Numbered from the stretch's first letter, positions 1-8,757 are shown. The stretch is 18,897 nucleotides of DNA from DASCNA01 sp036011305 (GCA_036011305.1 DASCNA010000280.1:1-18897), one strand, 5' to 3'. A program made the numbers and translations. The notes: a model not told the origin generated them from the letters alone.

Positions 1-1376
1 CCTAAAGCGTTAATCTTTATCGGAGTATTGAATTTGCCGTTACCAATTTTTTGAGCAGCAAGTTTAAGTTTTTTTATAGGTATATTTATTAAAGCTGAAA
101 AAAATAGTAGAGATATAAATATAGCAAGTATTATGAATATCAAAATAATCCAGATATAGTTTGTTTGCAGAGAATCCATTAAATGATTAGTTTTGTTTTT
201 TGTCAGGTAAACAGGTTTCATTACTTCTTCAATTGGCATGATAGTGCCTACAGTCCATCTATTAATTTGTGTTTTGCTGAAAGCTATCAGATATTGCTTA
301 TTATTAAGTGTTACTTCAGAAAATCCGCTTTTTTTAGCATTTGCTATAAATTTGCCTATATTTCTTACATTTTTATCTGTTGAATCAGCAAGTTTAACGG
401 AATAATCAGCATTAAAAAAATACTTATCTTTATCATTTTCATGCAGCAACGAAAAAAGCCTATATATTGATTCAGGGCAGTAAACAAGTGTAGTGTCATG
501 CATTATGAGAAAATATTGTCCAATTATATTTTTCTCTAAAGAATTTCCAGTTTTACGTGTTAGAGTTTGTTGTGCTAAAATTTCAACTCTTACATCAACA
601 CCCGTAAAACCGACAAAATCATTATTTTGATCAAAAATAGGATACATAACAGAAATATCTCTTCTGTTCTTGAAAAGTTGTTTTTTGTAGCCTAACCAGA
701 CTGCTTCACTTTTTTTTTCAGGATGCTCTGAATAAATTTTGCTATAATAATCATATACTGTTTGGAAGTATTGACTGAACTCATTATATGCAATAAGTTT
801 AACGTCATTTGTGAAGTTAGGTGCCACAACCATATATTTGTCTTTTAGAATGTTTACCCATATGTCTTCAGTATAAGTACTTACTTTTGTAATGTTATAT
901 ATTAGGCTGGTTATATAACTGATGGCTCTCATTTGATTAGATATGACTTCCGGAATTTTTTGGGTATTTCCCCAGTAGCATACAGAAATATCATCACTAT
1001 AAGGACTGAGGTGATATTTACCGCTCATAATTATGTTTGAAAAAATGTTGATTGAATATTTGTCAGGCCTTTTATAGTATTTGTAATTTTGCAGGTAGTA
1101 TTCAGTTTGTTTTGATAGAAGATGAGCATCATTTTCTATTTCACTTAGTATTAATTCTATATCCTGCATAATGTCTATATTTTTTTCGAGCAGTATTTCT
1201 GATGTATGTTTGAGAATATATTTTTTACTTACTCTGTTAGAATAATTACCGAGTCTTTTTAGTGCTGTGAATGATGAAGAAGCCAGAAGCAGTGAGAGGC
1301 ATAATATAATGATGGATATACCAATCAAAAATGCGATACTGATAGGCAGATTTTTAAGTTTGTGATTTTTAAGCAT
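1..1376 (-). CDS. Cache/HAMP membrane sensor protein, C-terminus beyond window
   Basis: This is a partial gene. It is open from the ATG at 1374-1376 to the window edge, giving 458 residues. A short basic N-terminus is followed by a membrane segment at about residues 12-34. Then comes a long extracytoplasmic region (about 35-405) with a dCache-like core; the stretch near residues 242-265 reads Y-P-I-F-D then F-V-G-F-T-G-V-D-V. A second membrane helix (about 407-430) leads into the start of a HAMP domain, marked by P-I-K-K-L at about 433-437 and G-N-G-K-F near 450. The layout is that of a ligand sensor that could be a chemoreceptor, histidine kinase or diguanylate cyclase. The output domain lies outside the window, so the class is undecided. 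No good ribosome binding site precedes the ATG. The gene is divergent from the riboswitch operon. The ligand is unknown. Confidence 0.85.
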   Translation of the reverse strand, partial: MLKNHKLKNLPISIAFLIGISIIILCLSLLLASSSFTALKRLGNYSNRVSKKYILKHTSEILLEKNIDIMQDIELILSEIENDAHLLSKQTEYYLQNYKYYKRPDKYSINIFSNIIMSGKYHLSPYSDDISVCYWGNTQKIPEVISNQMRAISYITSLIYNITKVSTYTEDIWVNILKDKYMVVAPNFTNDVKLIAYNEFSQYFQTVYDYYSKIYSEHPEKKSEAVWLGYKKQLFKNRRDISVMYPIFDQNNDFVGFTGVDVRVEILAQQTLTRKTGNSLEKNIIGQYFLIMHDTTLVYCPESIYRLFSLLHENDKDKYFFNADYSVKLADSTDKNVRNIGKFIANAKKSGFSEVTLNNKQYLIAFSKTQINRWTVGTIMPIEEVMKPVYLTKNKTNHLMDSLQTNYIWIILIFIILAIFISLLFFSALINIPIKKLKLAAQKIGNGKFNTPIKINAL

Positions 1377-1422
1377 AAAATAATCAAAGTTTAATTAATC
1401 GTTGTTTCATAATTTTATCATA

Positions 1423-1450
1423 TTTTGAAATAAATGCCTATGTTTCAAAA
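1423..1450. promoter_or_regulatory. 8-bp inverted repeat, possible operator
   Basis: TTTTGAAA at 1423-1430 is mirrored by TTTCAAAA at 1443-1450, separated by 12 bases. The half-site centres are 20 bp apart, about two helical turns. The dyad lies between the divergent sensor gene and the riboswitch promoter, where a dimeric regulator could act on either. In AT-rich DNA an 8-bp dyad may be chance, so this is only a candidate. Confidence 0.25.
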
Positions 1451-1468
1451 AGATAAGAAAAACGAAAA

Positions 1469-1497
1469 TTGTAAAACCAATTACCAGGTATTATTAT
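1469..1497 (+). promoter_or_regulatory. Sigma70-like promoter of the riboswitch leader
   Basis: A -35 element TTGTAA (1469-1474) and a -10 element TATTAT (1492-1497) are separated by exactly 17 bases. Transcription would begin near 1504, just upstream of the cobalamin riboswitch. This position suits a leader RNA that contains the complete aptamer. Confidence 0.6.
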
Positions 1498-1509
1498 ATG
1501 GCTGAATAT

Positions 1510-1722
1510 TTATTCAACGGTCGTATAGCGTTTTTTTAATAAACTTAATAGGGAAAACGGTTTAAATCCGTTGCGGGCCCGCCGCTGTGATCAATGATGA
1601 AAGTTTCTTCAAACCACTGTTTATTATTATAGACGGGAAGGTGAAACCGGTAAAGTGATTTGAGAGCCAGAAGACCTGCTTGCGTCCATTAGTATTATTT
1701 GTCGTGGTTTGACGAATGGTAT
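1510..1722 (+). ncRNA. Cobalamin (B12) riboswitch
   Basis: Conserved cobalamin aptamer segments appear in the right order. These are a GGGAA element (1550-1554), the GCGGGCCCGCCGCTGTGA core (about 1573-1590), a GGGAAGG segment (1635-1641), and a B12 box AGCCAGAAGACCTGCT (1665-1680) that closely matches the family consensus. Downstream, a hairpin with CCATT (1686-1690) and AATGG (1715-1719) arms resembles P13. Its loop GGTTTG (1706-1711) could pair, with two wobbles, to TAAATC (1563-1568) in the L5 region, giving the expected kissing loop. The aptamer is followed by an intrinsic terminator, so adenosylcobalamin or a related corrinoid would be expected to switch off the five-gene operon by premature termination. 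The exact ends are approximate. Confidence 0.95.
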
Positions 1723-1742
1723 TTATAAAGATATTGAAGGTT

Positions 1743-1790
1743 AAAAGCGTTATCTTCTTGATTTGTTTTATTGAAGATAACGCTTTTTTT
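1743..1790 (+). terminator. Riboswitch expression-platform terminator
   Basis: AAAAGCGTTATCTTC (1743-1757) is perfectly complementary to GAAGATAACGCTTTT (1773-1787) around a 15-base loop, and the T run extends to 1790. The hairpin sits between the B12 box and the ribosome binding site of the first operon gene, as expected for transcriptional control. AAGATA at 1728-1733 could pair with TATCTT at 1751-1756 and break the left arm, so it is a possible antiterminator strand. Confidence 0.93.
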
Positions 1791-1803
1791 ATGGAGTAAA
1801 TAC

Positions 1804-2931
1804 ATGAAAATTAAATGCAGGTTTTCTGCTATTTTTATAAGTACATTTTTGTTGCTATTAACAGGTTGCACTGACTCTGTTACAAATAACAATTCCACAG
1901 TAATGCATGTTCAGACAGAAAATGCTATACGGAAAAATATCCCTTTCAGTATCAGTACATTTGGGAATTTGTCTGCGTATAAAAGTGTAGATATAAAAGC
2001 GCAGGTATCGGGAGAAATAGAGGAAGTTTATTTTGATGAGGGTGCTTATGTAAAAAAAGGTCAACTGCTTTTTAAAATAGACAGTAAACCTTATAGAGCG
2101 ACCCTGAGAGTTGATACGTCTCAATATGAGCAGGATATATCTGATCTGAAATTACAGAAATACATTTTATATAAAGATAAAAAATTGGCAGCTACCGGTA
2201 ATATGTCGAAACAGGCATATCAAAAACTTTTGACAGGTGTTCAGATGGCTGAAGCTAAGTTGGAATCTGATATTGCCAGAATTGACTTAGATAAGATTAA
2301 TATTGAATATTGTTCTGTTAAATCACCCATTAACGGTATTCTTGGAATTTATAAAATGAATGCCGGAAATATAATTTCTACGTCAGATGTTTTAGGAAAT
2401 ATAAAATCGATTGCCCCTCTTTATGTTGACTTTGCCATACCTGAAAACGACTATTTTAAGATTAAAAAAATTTTTAATGCCGAGCATTCTGTTAAGGTTT
2501 CAGTATCTGTAGGTGAAAATACCAAAGATGATTCAACTAAGCAGATAATATATGATGGATATTTGAAATTTCTTAATAATACTGCAAACAGGCTTAGTGG
2601 AACAGTTTCTTTGAGAGCAGTTATTCCAAATCAAAAAATGCAGTTGCTACCGGGTATGTTTGTTAATGTAAAAATTCAGCTTGGAATGAGGAAAAATGCG
2701 GTTCTTGTGCCCAAGAATGGAGTACAAAGTGATGGAAGCGGACGGTTTTTATATATTGTGTCTGAAGAAAATAAGGCATTGATTAAAAACATAAAAATTG
2801 ACGGCTCTTATAAAAAATATTATGTGCTCATATCAGGTAATGTAAAGTCGGGTGATAAAATAATTACGACTAATCTTATGAATGTCTCTTCCGGAGTTCA
2901 AGTGAGAATAGAAAACGGCAGAAACAAATAG
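1804..2931 (+). CDS. RND efflux periplasmic adaptor lipoprotein (HlyD/AcrA type)
   Basis: This membrane-fusion subunit would link the inner-membrane RND pump to an outer-membrane channel. I chose the ATG at 1804 (375 residues) because GGAG at 1793-1796 lies just upstream. An ATG at 1771 in the same frame falls inside the terminator loop. The N-terminus is a lipoprotein signal with lipobox L-T-G-C, placing the lipidated cysteine at residue 22. The first lipoyl-like half is at about 61-98, with a P/A-x-V-S-G-x-I pattern and E-G-A-Y-V-K-K-G. An alpha-helical hairpin follows (about 100-165), then the second lipoyl half (about 170-200, S-P-I-N-G), and beta-barrel and membrane-proximal domains to the end. 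It is the first gene of the operon and lies 16 bases before the pump gene. The RND family is clear; the substrate is not. Confidence 0.93.
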   Translation: MKIKCRFSAIFISTFLLLLTGCTDSVTNNNSTVMHVQTENAIRKNIPFSISTFGNLSAYKSVDIKAQVSGEIEEVYFDEGAYVKKGQLLFKIDSKPYRATLRVDTSQYEQDISDLKLQKYILYKDKKLAATGNMSKQAYQKLLTGVQMAEAKLESDIARIDLDKINIEYCSVKSPINGILGIYKMNAGNIISTSDVLGNIKSIAPLYVDFAIPENDYFKIKKIFNAEHSVKVSVSVGENTKDDSTKQIIYDGYLKFLNNTANRLSGTVSLRAVIPNQKMQLLPGMFVNVKIQLGMRKNAVLVPKNGVQSDGSGRFLYIVSEENKALIKNIKIDGSYKKYYVLISGNVKSGDKIITTNLMNVSSGVQVRIENGRNK

Positions 2932-2947
2932 AGGTTTATTTGTAGAT

Positions 2948-5900
2948 ATGGATATTTCAAAATTTTTTATCAGAAAACCTGTTACAGTAACTATAATTGT
3001 TTTTGCAATATGTGTTTTCGGTGTCCTTTCGTACTTTAGGCTTCCTGTTTCAGCTTTGCCGAAGATAGATTATCCAGTAATGACTGTAACTGCATTTTAT
3101 CCAGGAGCCACTCCTTCTATAATGGCGAATACTATTGCAAAACCGTTGGAGCAGCAGTTAATACAAATTCAGGGTTTAAAAAATATAATTTCTACAAGCA
3201 CAGACGGATTTACGAAAATAATTTTAACCTTTGATCTAAACGTTAATCTGGATAGTGTTATTCCTGATATTCAATCAGCTATTTCATATGCAAAAGGATC
3301 AATGCCGCAGCTCCCGTCTGATCCCCAGTTCAAGAATGTAAATCCATCGGATAAACCAATAATGTATTTAATAGTTGATTCAAAATCGATATCACATGGA
3401 AAACTGTTTGATATATCTAATAAGAAAATAGCACAATCGCTGAATATGCTTCAGGGTATTTCCAGTGTTACAATCTGGAGTGTTTCATCTGCAGTTAGAG
3501 TAAAATTGAATCCCCAGAAAATGGCTGAGTTTCATGTGACACTTTCAGATGTAAGTCTTGCAATATGGAATGCGACTGATATGTCATCCGGAGGAAGTCT
3601 CTCAGATAATTATAGAACTCTTGCCATTGATCCGGCAGGCCAGTTGACGACTCCAGAAGGTTATAACAATATTATCATAACCCATAATGATAAAGGTACA
3701 GTCAGGGTTTCAGACATCGGGAAAGCTTATTTATCTACAGAACAACCGAATTATATGCTTAAATTTTTTAATAAAGATAAGCAGAAATTTGTGAATCCCA
3801 TAATGATTGCAATTACTGGCAAAGAAGGTGCTAATATACTGAACCTTACTGATAGGGTAAAGAAAATGATAGTAGAGATGAGAGCCGGACTGCCTAAAGA
3901 ATTGAATGTCTCAATAATATACGACAGGTCGAAGACTATTCTCAGCTCTGTTAACGAGGTGAAAGTAACTCTGCTGATAGCTTTTCTGCTGGTTATGTCT
4001 GTTATTTATATTTTTATAGGGAGATTTAAAAACACATTTATACCTGGTGTAATAATTCCTGTATCTATTCTCGGAACGTTCATAGTTATGTATTTTCTTA
4101 ATTATTCAATCGATAATTTATCTCTTATGGCACTGACCTTGGCGATAGGCTTTATTGCAGATGATGCGATAGTTGTGCTTGAAAATACATCACGACATAT
4201 AGAACATGGAGAATCTCCGTTTGTGGCTGCTGTCAGGAGTTCAAAAGAAATTTCAGGATCAATTATTTCTATGACATGTTCTCTTATTATTGTGTTTGTC
4301 CCAATTTTGTTCATGGGAGATGTTGTTGGCAGAATTTTCAGTGAATTGGCAGTAACTACTATTGTAATTGTTATTTTTTCAGGAGTTCTTTCATTAACGT
4401 TGACTCCTATGATGTGCGCTTTAATGTTGAACCCTGTCAGAAGAACGAATAGAAATAGGATCCAGAGAAGAACAAATTATATCCTTAAAAACACTGTCAA
4501 GAAATATAGTAATTTATTGAAGCTATTTTTACGAAAACCTTATTTTTCTGTTATCTTATTGTTCATCTGCATCGCCGGATCTATTTTAATGTATCTTATT
4601 GTTCCAAAGAATTTTATACCCAATGGAGACAGTGGAACGATTTTTGGTGCTATAAGAGCTCCCATTGGTGTTTCTTCACCACAGATGCAGAAATATCAGA
4701 ATCATATCGATAATATCCTTAATAAGGATAATAACATATCACACTTTTTTACCATTACGGGAATATATCAGGGCGCTGATCAATCAACAGGATTGATGTC
4801 ACTCATGTTAAAAAATACAGATAAGAGAGAATCAATGAACCGTGTATTGAGTGAATTAAGAAATAAATTTAAGAATATGCCTTTTAATCTTGGAGAAATA
4901 TACCTTGCACCTGTTCCTGTACTCGATATTAATACCGGTGGGCAAACAACAGCAAATGGAGCCCAGTACTCATATATAATAACAGGTTTGAATGAGCACA
5001 GTGTTTTTAAATATGCTCAAAAATTTGAAAAGAAATTAAAAACTAAAACTGGATTTAAAGATGTTCAGAGTGATGTAAGATTGAATATGCCACAACTGAA
5101 ACTTGAGATTTTGCGTGACAAAGCCTATAGTCTGGGATTAAATGTCAGAGATATTGAAAATACATTAATGAGTGCCTATTCTAAAGGACGAGTAGCCCAG
5201 TTTACAGAGAATTCTAATTTTTATGATGTCATATTGGAATATCAGGATAAATACAGTCGTAATGCTTCTGATTTATCTCATATTTATTTAAGGTCGTCTA
5301 CTACCGGTAAAATGATACCTTTAAGCAGCGTAGCAAGATGGGAGCATACAGTAGGAGCCCAGTCCGTAACTCATTATCAGCAGCTTCCTGCTGCTACTAT
5401 ATCTTTTAATTTAGGAAGTAATATGACTGTAGGAAGAGCAGTTGGCGAATTAAAAGATATGAGCAGTCAAATTTTTCCAGCGTCAATCAGCGGTAAATTT
5501 CAAGGTGAAACTGAACAGTTTGTATCCACAGAACATGTACTTGTTTTTCTCATTTTACTAGCTGCTTTTCTGCTGTATATTGTTCTTGCAGTACTTTATG
5601 AGAGTTATACGCATCCTTTTACGGTTCTGACTACTCTGCCTGTTGCAGTTGTAGGAGGTTTGACAGCATTAGTTTTATTTAATTCTCAACTGTCTATTTT
5701 TGCATATATAGGACTTTTTCTGCTGCTTGGCATAATAGTAAAAAATGGAATAATGATGGTTGATTTGGCGGTTCAAAAAATGAGTAAGGAAAATAAAACA
5801 CCTGAAAAAGCCATTTATAGTGCATGTTTAATTAGGTTCAGACCTATGTTAATGACAGGTTTAACATCAATTTTCGGGGCTATACCTCTTGTTATAGGTT

Positions 5901-6058
5901 TTGGATGTGATGCGTCACTGCGACGACCTCTTGGATTAATAATTTTAGGCTGTTTAATTGTCGCTCAGATTTTAACTCTTTTTGTAACTCCTGGTATATT
6001 CTTATATATGCAGAATATTCATAGTAGATATTTGACAAAATCGGGATTTAATAAATAA
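2948..6058 (+). CDS. RND efflux pump permease, HAE/AcrB-like
   Basis: A 1036-residue inner-membrane proton-driven transporter, close to the roughly 1,050 residues of AcrB. The N-terminus has the usual first membrane helix after an I-S-x-F-F-I-R-K-P motif, followed by a periplasmic porter region (P-G-A-T-P near residue 55). TM4 carries paired aspartates D405-D406 within G-F-I-A-D-D-A-I-V-V. TM10 carries K932 within G-I-I-V-K-N-G. These match the AcrB relay residues D407, D408 and K940, so the pump should be active. The motifs fit the hydrophobe/amphiphile class rather than the heavy-metal class. It is co-transcribed with the adaptor and, downstream, with a BtuFCD-like importer, all under the cobalamin riboswitch. 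No TolC-like channel is encoded in the window. A corrinoid-linked substrate is an inference from context only. Confidence 0.95.
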   Translation: MDISKFFIRKPVTVTIIVFAICVFGVLSYFRLPVSALPKIDYPVMTVTAFYPGATPSIMANTIAKPLEQQLIQIQGLKNIISTSTDGFTKIILTFDLNVNLDSVIPDIQSAISYAKGSMPQLPSDPQFKNVNPSDKPIMYLIVDSKSISHGKLFDISNKKIAQSLNMLQGISSVTIWSVSSAVRVKLNPQKMAEFHVTLSDVSLAIWNATDMSSGGSLSDNYRTLAIDPAGQLTTPEGYNNIIITHNDKGTVRVSDIGKAYLSTEQPNYMLKFFNKDKQKFVNPIMIAITGKEGANILNLTDRVKKMIVEMRAGLPKELNVSIIYDRSKTILSSVNEVKVTLLIAFLLVMSVIYIFIGRFKNTFIPGVIIPVSILGTFIVMYFLNYSIDNLSLMALTLAIGFIADDAIVVLENTSRHIEHGESPFVAAVRSSKEISGSIISMTCSLIIVFVPILFMGDVVGRIFSELAVTTIVIVIFSGVLSLTLTPMMCALMLNPVRRTNRNRIQRRTNYILKNTVKKYSNLLKLFLRKPYFSVILLFICIAGSILMYLIVPKNFIPNGDSGTIFGAIRAPIGVSSPQMQKYQNHIDNILNKDNNISHFFTITGIYQGADQSTGLMSLMLKNTDKRESMNRVLSELRNKFKNMPFNLGEIYLAPVPVLDINTGGQTTANGAQYSYIITGLNEHSVFKYAQKFEKKLKTKTGFKDVQSDVRLNMPQLKLEILRDKAYSLGLNVRDIENTLMSAYSKGRVAQFTENSNFYDVILEYQDKYSRNASDLSHIYLRSSTTGKMIPLSSVARWEHTVGAQSVTHYQQLPAATISFNLGSNMTVGRAVGELKDMSSQIFPASISGKFQGETEQFVSTEHVLVFLILLAAFLLYIVLAVLYESYTHPFTVLTTLPVAVVGGLTALVLFNSQLSIFAYIGLFLLLGIIVKNGIMMVDLAVQKMSKENKTPEKAIYSACLIRFRPMLMTGLTSIFGAIPLVIGFGCDASLRRPLGLIILGCLIVAQILTLFVTPGIFLYMQNIHSRYLTKSGFNK

Positions 6059-6089
6059 TATGGCATAATGATTCTTAGAGGATATAGAG

Positions 6090-6914
6090 ATGTTTAAAAA
6101 TATGATAATTTGTTTTGTTTTTTTTATAACCTGCAGTTGCTTTGCTAATCAAATTAATAGAATTGTATCACTTGGACCGACAGTTACGACACAGCTGTAT
6201 ATTTTAGGCGCAGGGGATAAAGTTGTTGGCAATACAACATATAGCAAAAAGTTAAAGGGTATGGATAATGTTGCTAAAATTGGGAGTGTAACTGATGCCA
6301 ATGTTGAAAAAATAGCTTCTTTAAAACCTGATATAGTATTTGCTACAGACCTTTCCAATCCTGTCCAGCTTGAGCTGCTTAAAAAGCTGGGGATTAAAAT
6401 TTATATTATGCATAATCCGCATACTTACCTGGCAATGTGCAGAGAATTTATAAAAATGGGAGAAATAATCGGAGAAAAAAACAGAGCTGAAAAGATTGTA
6501 GAAAGATCAAATAAAAAAGTTGAAGCTCTCCGCGCTGAAAGTAGTAAATATCCAAAACAGAAAGTTTTTGTCGAAATAGGTGCAAATCCTCTATTTACAA
6601 TTACAAAAGATTCATATATTAATGATTTTATAAAATTTGCAGGAGGAATCAACGTAGCAGCAGATGCCTCATCCGGAATATACAGCAGAGAAAATGTCGT
6701 AGAAAAAGCGCCGGATGCCATCATAATTATTTCAATGGGAATAGTGGGAAATCAGGAAAAACAGATATGGGAGAAATTCAGTACTATACCGGCAGTGAAA
6801 AATAACATGATTTTTATAATGAGTTCTGATAAATTATGCAGTTCCAACCCGGTAAGCTTTCCTGAAACATTAAGAGAGATAATTGATATAATTCATAGAG
6901 TTAAGGTTAAATAA
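6090..6914 (+). CDS. btuF: Periplasmic corrinoid-binding protein, BtuF-like
   Basis: Substrate-binding component of an ABC importer of the iron-siderophore/cobalamin class, 274 residues against 266 in E. coli BtuF. A signal peptide ends near A19 (F-A then N-Q). The mature N-terminus has the family pattern R-I-V-S-L-G-P-T-V-T, followed by V-V-G-N-T-T and L-K-P-D-I-V-F-A, typical of class III binding proteins with a helical backbone. The start is supported by AGAGGA about eight bases upstream. The stop is two bases before the permease gene. Sequence alone cannot separate cobalamin from heme or siderophore binding; the upstream riboswitch favours cobalamin or other corrinoids. The gene symbol is given on that basis. 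Confidence 0.85.
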   Translation: MFKNMIICFVFFITCSCFANQINRIVSLGPTVTTQLYILGAGDKVVGNTTYSKKLKGMDNVAKIGSVTDANVEKIASLKPDIVFATDLSNPVQLELLKKLGIKIYIMHNPHTYLAMCREFIKMGEIIGEKNRAEKIVERSNKKVEALRAESSKYPKQKVFVEIGANPLFTITKDSYINDFIKFAGGINVAADASSGIYSRENVVEKAPDAIIIISMGIVGNQEKQIWEKFSTIPAVKNNMIFIMSSDKLCSSNPVSFPETLREIIDIIHRVKVK

Positions 6915-6916
6915 AT

Positions 6917-7927
6917 ATGTTCCAATCAAAATCTTCTAAATATATTCTTCTGATTTGTGTGTTGATTATATTATTGATTATTGTTTCGATAATATCTCTA
7001 TGCGTTGGATCTGCTAAAATTAATTTTTCAAATATTTTTTATATTCTGTTTTATCAGCATAATACATGGCAATATTCAGTGTTAACAGAAATAAGGCTGC
7101 CGAGAATTATCCTTGGATTTGCTGTCGGAGGATCTTTAGGGTTGGCAGGCGCATTGCTTCAGGGAGTATTTAGAAATCCGCTGGTAGAACCTTATACTTT
7201 AGGTATTTCAGGGGGTGCATCTTTAGGAGTTAGCTTAGTAATTGTTTTACAGTTAAGTTCTATTTTTGGATTGTTTGTACTGCCCCTTGCTGGTTTTATA
7301 GGTTCATTGATAACTATGTTTTTTGTTTATTTTCTGAGTGCTAAAAAAGGAGTTTTGAAGATAAACAGTCTTTTATTGACAGGAGTTATGATTAGTTTTA
7401 TTTCATCATCAATGGTAATGCTCATTATGTCTGTTGCGAGACCGGAGGCACTTCATAGTATTATATTTTGGATAATGGGCTCACTAAGTCAACCAAACAG
7501 CAACCTTATATTAATTGCTTTTATTGTGTCTGTAATTGGCTTGATTATTTCATATTTTTTCTGCATAAAACTCAACGGTTTGGCACTTGGTGAGGATGAA
7601 GCTAGAAATCTTGGAATCAATACAGCATCGACTAGGAAATGGGTGTTTTTAATAGCTTCTTTGTTGACTGGATTAAGCGTATCTGTAGCAGGTGTTATTG
7701 GCTTTGTGGGGCTTGTAGTGCCGCATATGATCAGACTTTATACAGGTCCTGATCATAGAATTCTATTGTTGGCATCTTTTTTGACCGGAGCTGTTTTTTT
7801 AATTATCTCTGATACTATCGCAAGAGTAATAATATCACCACTTGAACTGCCTGTAGGTGTCATAACAGGTATAATAGGGGGAGTGATTTTTGTTTATGCA
7901 CTGAATAAAAAACGGATGAGCTTATAA
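6917..7927 (+). CDS. btuC: ABC importer permease, BtuC/FecCD family
   Basis: An inner-membrane permease of 336 residues (E. coli BtuC has 326) that is strongly hydrophobic throughout, with about ten membrane helices expected. Family signatures include L-P-R-I-I-L-G near residues 61-67, the following G-A-L-L-Q-G and N-P-L-V-E-P segment, and G-F-V-G-L-V-V-P-H at 262-270, which in this family lies near the ATPase contact. Its ATG comes two bases after the binding-protein stop. Its TAA shares one base with the ATG of the ATPase gene, so the two are likely translationally coupled. With its neighbours it would move a corrinoid from periplasm to cytoplasm. Confidence 0.92.
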   Translation: MFQSKSSKYILLICVLIILLIIVSIISLCVGSAKINFSNIFYILFYQHNTWQYSVLTEIRLPRIILGFAVGGSLGLAGALLQGVFRNPLVEPYTLGISGGASLGVSLVIVLQLSSIFGLFVLPLAGFIGSLITMFFVYFLSAKKGVLKINSLLLTGVMISFISSSMVMLIMSVARPEALHSIIFWIMGSLSQPNSNLILIAFIVSVIGLIISYFFCIKLNGLALGEDEARNLGINTASTRKWVFLIASLLTGLSVSVAGVIGFVGLVVPHMIRLYTGPDHRILLLASFLTGAVFLIISDTIARVIISPLELPVGVITGIIGGVIFVYALNKKRMSL

Positions 7928-8733
7928 TGGCACCGATAATGAATATAACTAATCTATTTTCAGGATATGGAAATAAAACTATATTGAAGGATGTTAATTT
8001 AGCCGTAAATGATGGTGATATTTTAGGCATTATCGGACCAAACGGATCAGGTAAGACAACATTGCTGAAAACTGTTTGCGGAATCATAAAACCTGACAGC
8101 GGGGAGGTTTTAATTGAAAACAGACATTTATACTCTTTATCCACAAAAGAAATTGCTCAGAAAGTTGCTGTAGTTACACAAAGTATTGAACCTGTCATGA
8201 TATCTGTTTCTGACTATGTAGTTATGGGAAGGATGCCTTACTATAAAAAGTTTCAGTTTTTTGAAACCAAAGATGATTATATGCAAGCTGAAAAATTTAT
8301 GCGGCTGACTGATACAATTAGAATTAAAGATCAGTATATGAGCGAAATCAGCGGAGGAGAAAGACAGCTTGCACAGGTTGCAAGAGCACTGGTGCAGCAA
8401 CCTGTGATTCTCCTGCTAGACGAACCTACATCCCACCTTGACATTACTCATCAGATTAAAATTCTTGATTTAATAAGGAGGCTGAATAAAGAATTGAACT
8501 TAACTGTTGTAATGGTTATTCATGACTTAAACTTAGCTTCGGAATATTGTACCAAACTTACAATGCTTAAAAACGGTAAAATCTATAATACAGGAACACC
8601 GAAACAGGTTTTAACTTATGAAGCTATTGAAAAAGTATACAATACCATTGTTATTGTAGAGAAAAATCCGCTTTCAGGCAAACCTTTTATTATTCCTGTT
8701 ACAGAAGAAAACAAACAGACGGCTAAAATATAA
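7927..8733 (+). CDS. btuD: ABC importer ATPase, BtuD/FecE-like
   Basis: Cytoplasmic ATPase of the importer, 268 residues. All catalytic motifs are intact: Walker A G-P-N-G-S-G-K-T-T at residues 37-45, a Q-loop in V-V-T-Q-S, the signature I-S-G-G-E-R-Q at 141-147, Walker B I-L-L-L-D-E-P at 161-167, and the switch histidine H199 in V-I-H-D-L-N. It is the last gene of the riboswitch operon. No clear terminator hairpin follows, so some read-through into the next gene is possible. The assignment to cobalamin rather than ferric siderophore rests on the B12 riboswitch. Confidence 0.93.
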   Translation: MAPIMNITNLFSGYGNKTILKDVNLAVNDGDILGIIGPNGSGKTTLLKTVCGIIKPDSGEVLIENRHLYSLSTKEIAQKVAVVTQSIEPVMISVSDYVVMGRMPYYKKFQFFETKDDYMQAEKFMRLTDTIRIKDQYMSEISGGERQLAQVARALVQQPVILLLDEPTSHLDITHQIKILDLIRRLNKELNLTVVMVIHDLNLASEYCTKLTMLKNGKIYNTGTPKQVLTYEAIEKVYNTIVIVEKNPLSGKPFIIPVTEENKQTAKI

Positions 8734-8757
8734 TCCCATATTATTTATAAAATCAGA

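Noticed and set aside
1771..1803. An upstream ATG that would lengthen the adaptor protein by 11 residues
   Set aside because: It lies inside the terminator hairpin and has no ribosome binding site; the ATG at 1804 has GGAG and yields a proper lipoprotein signal.
2948..6058. Heavy-metal (CzcA/CusA-type) cobalt efflux as the role of the RND pump
   Set aside because: It was tempting because of the B12 riboswitch. The TM4 motif and overall sequence resemble the HAE drug-efflux class, and no metal-binding motif was seen.
6425..6724. A minus-strand open frame of 99 codons
   Set aside because: It is a shadow of the BtuF-like gene, with no ribosome binding site.
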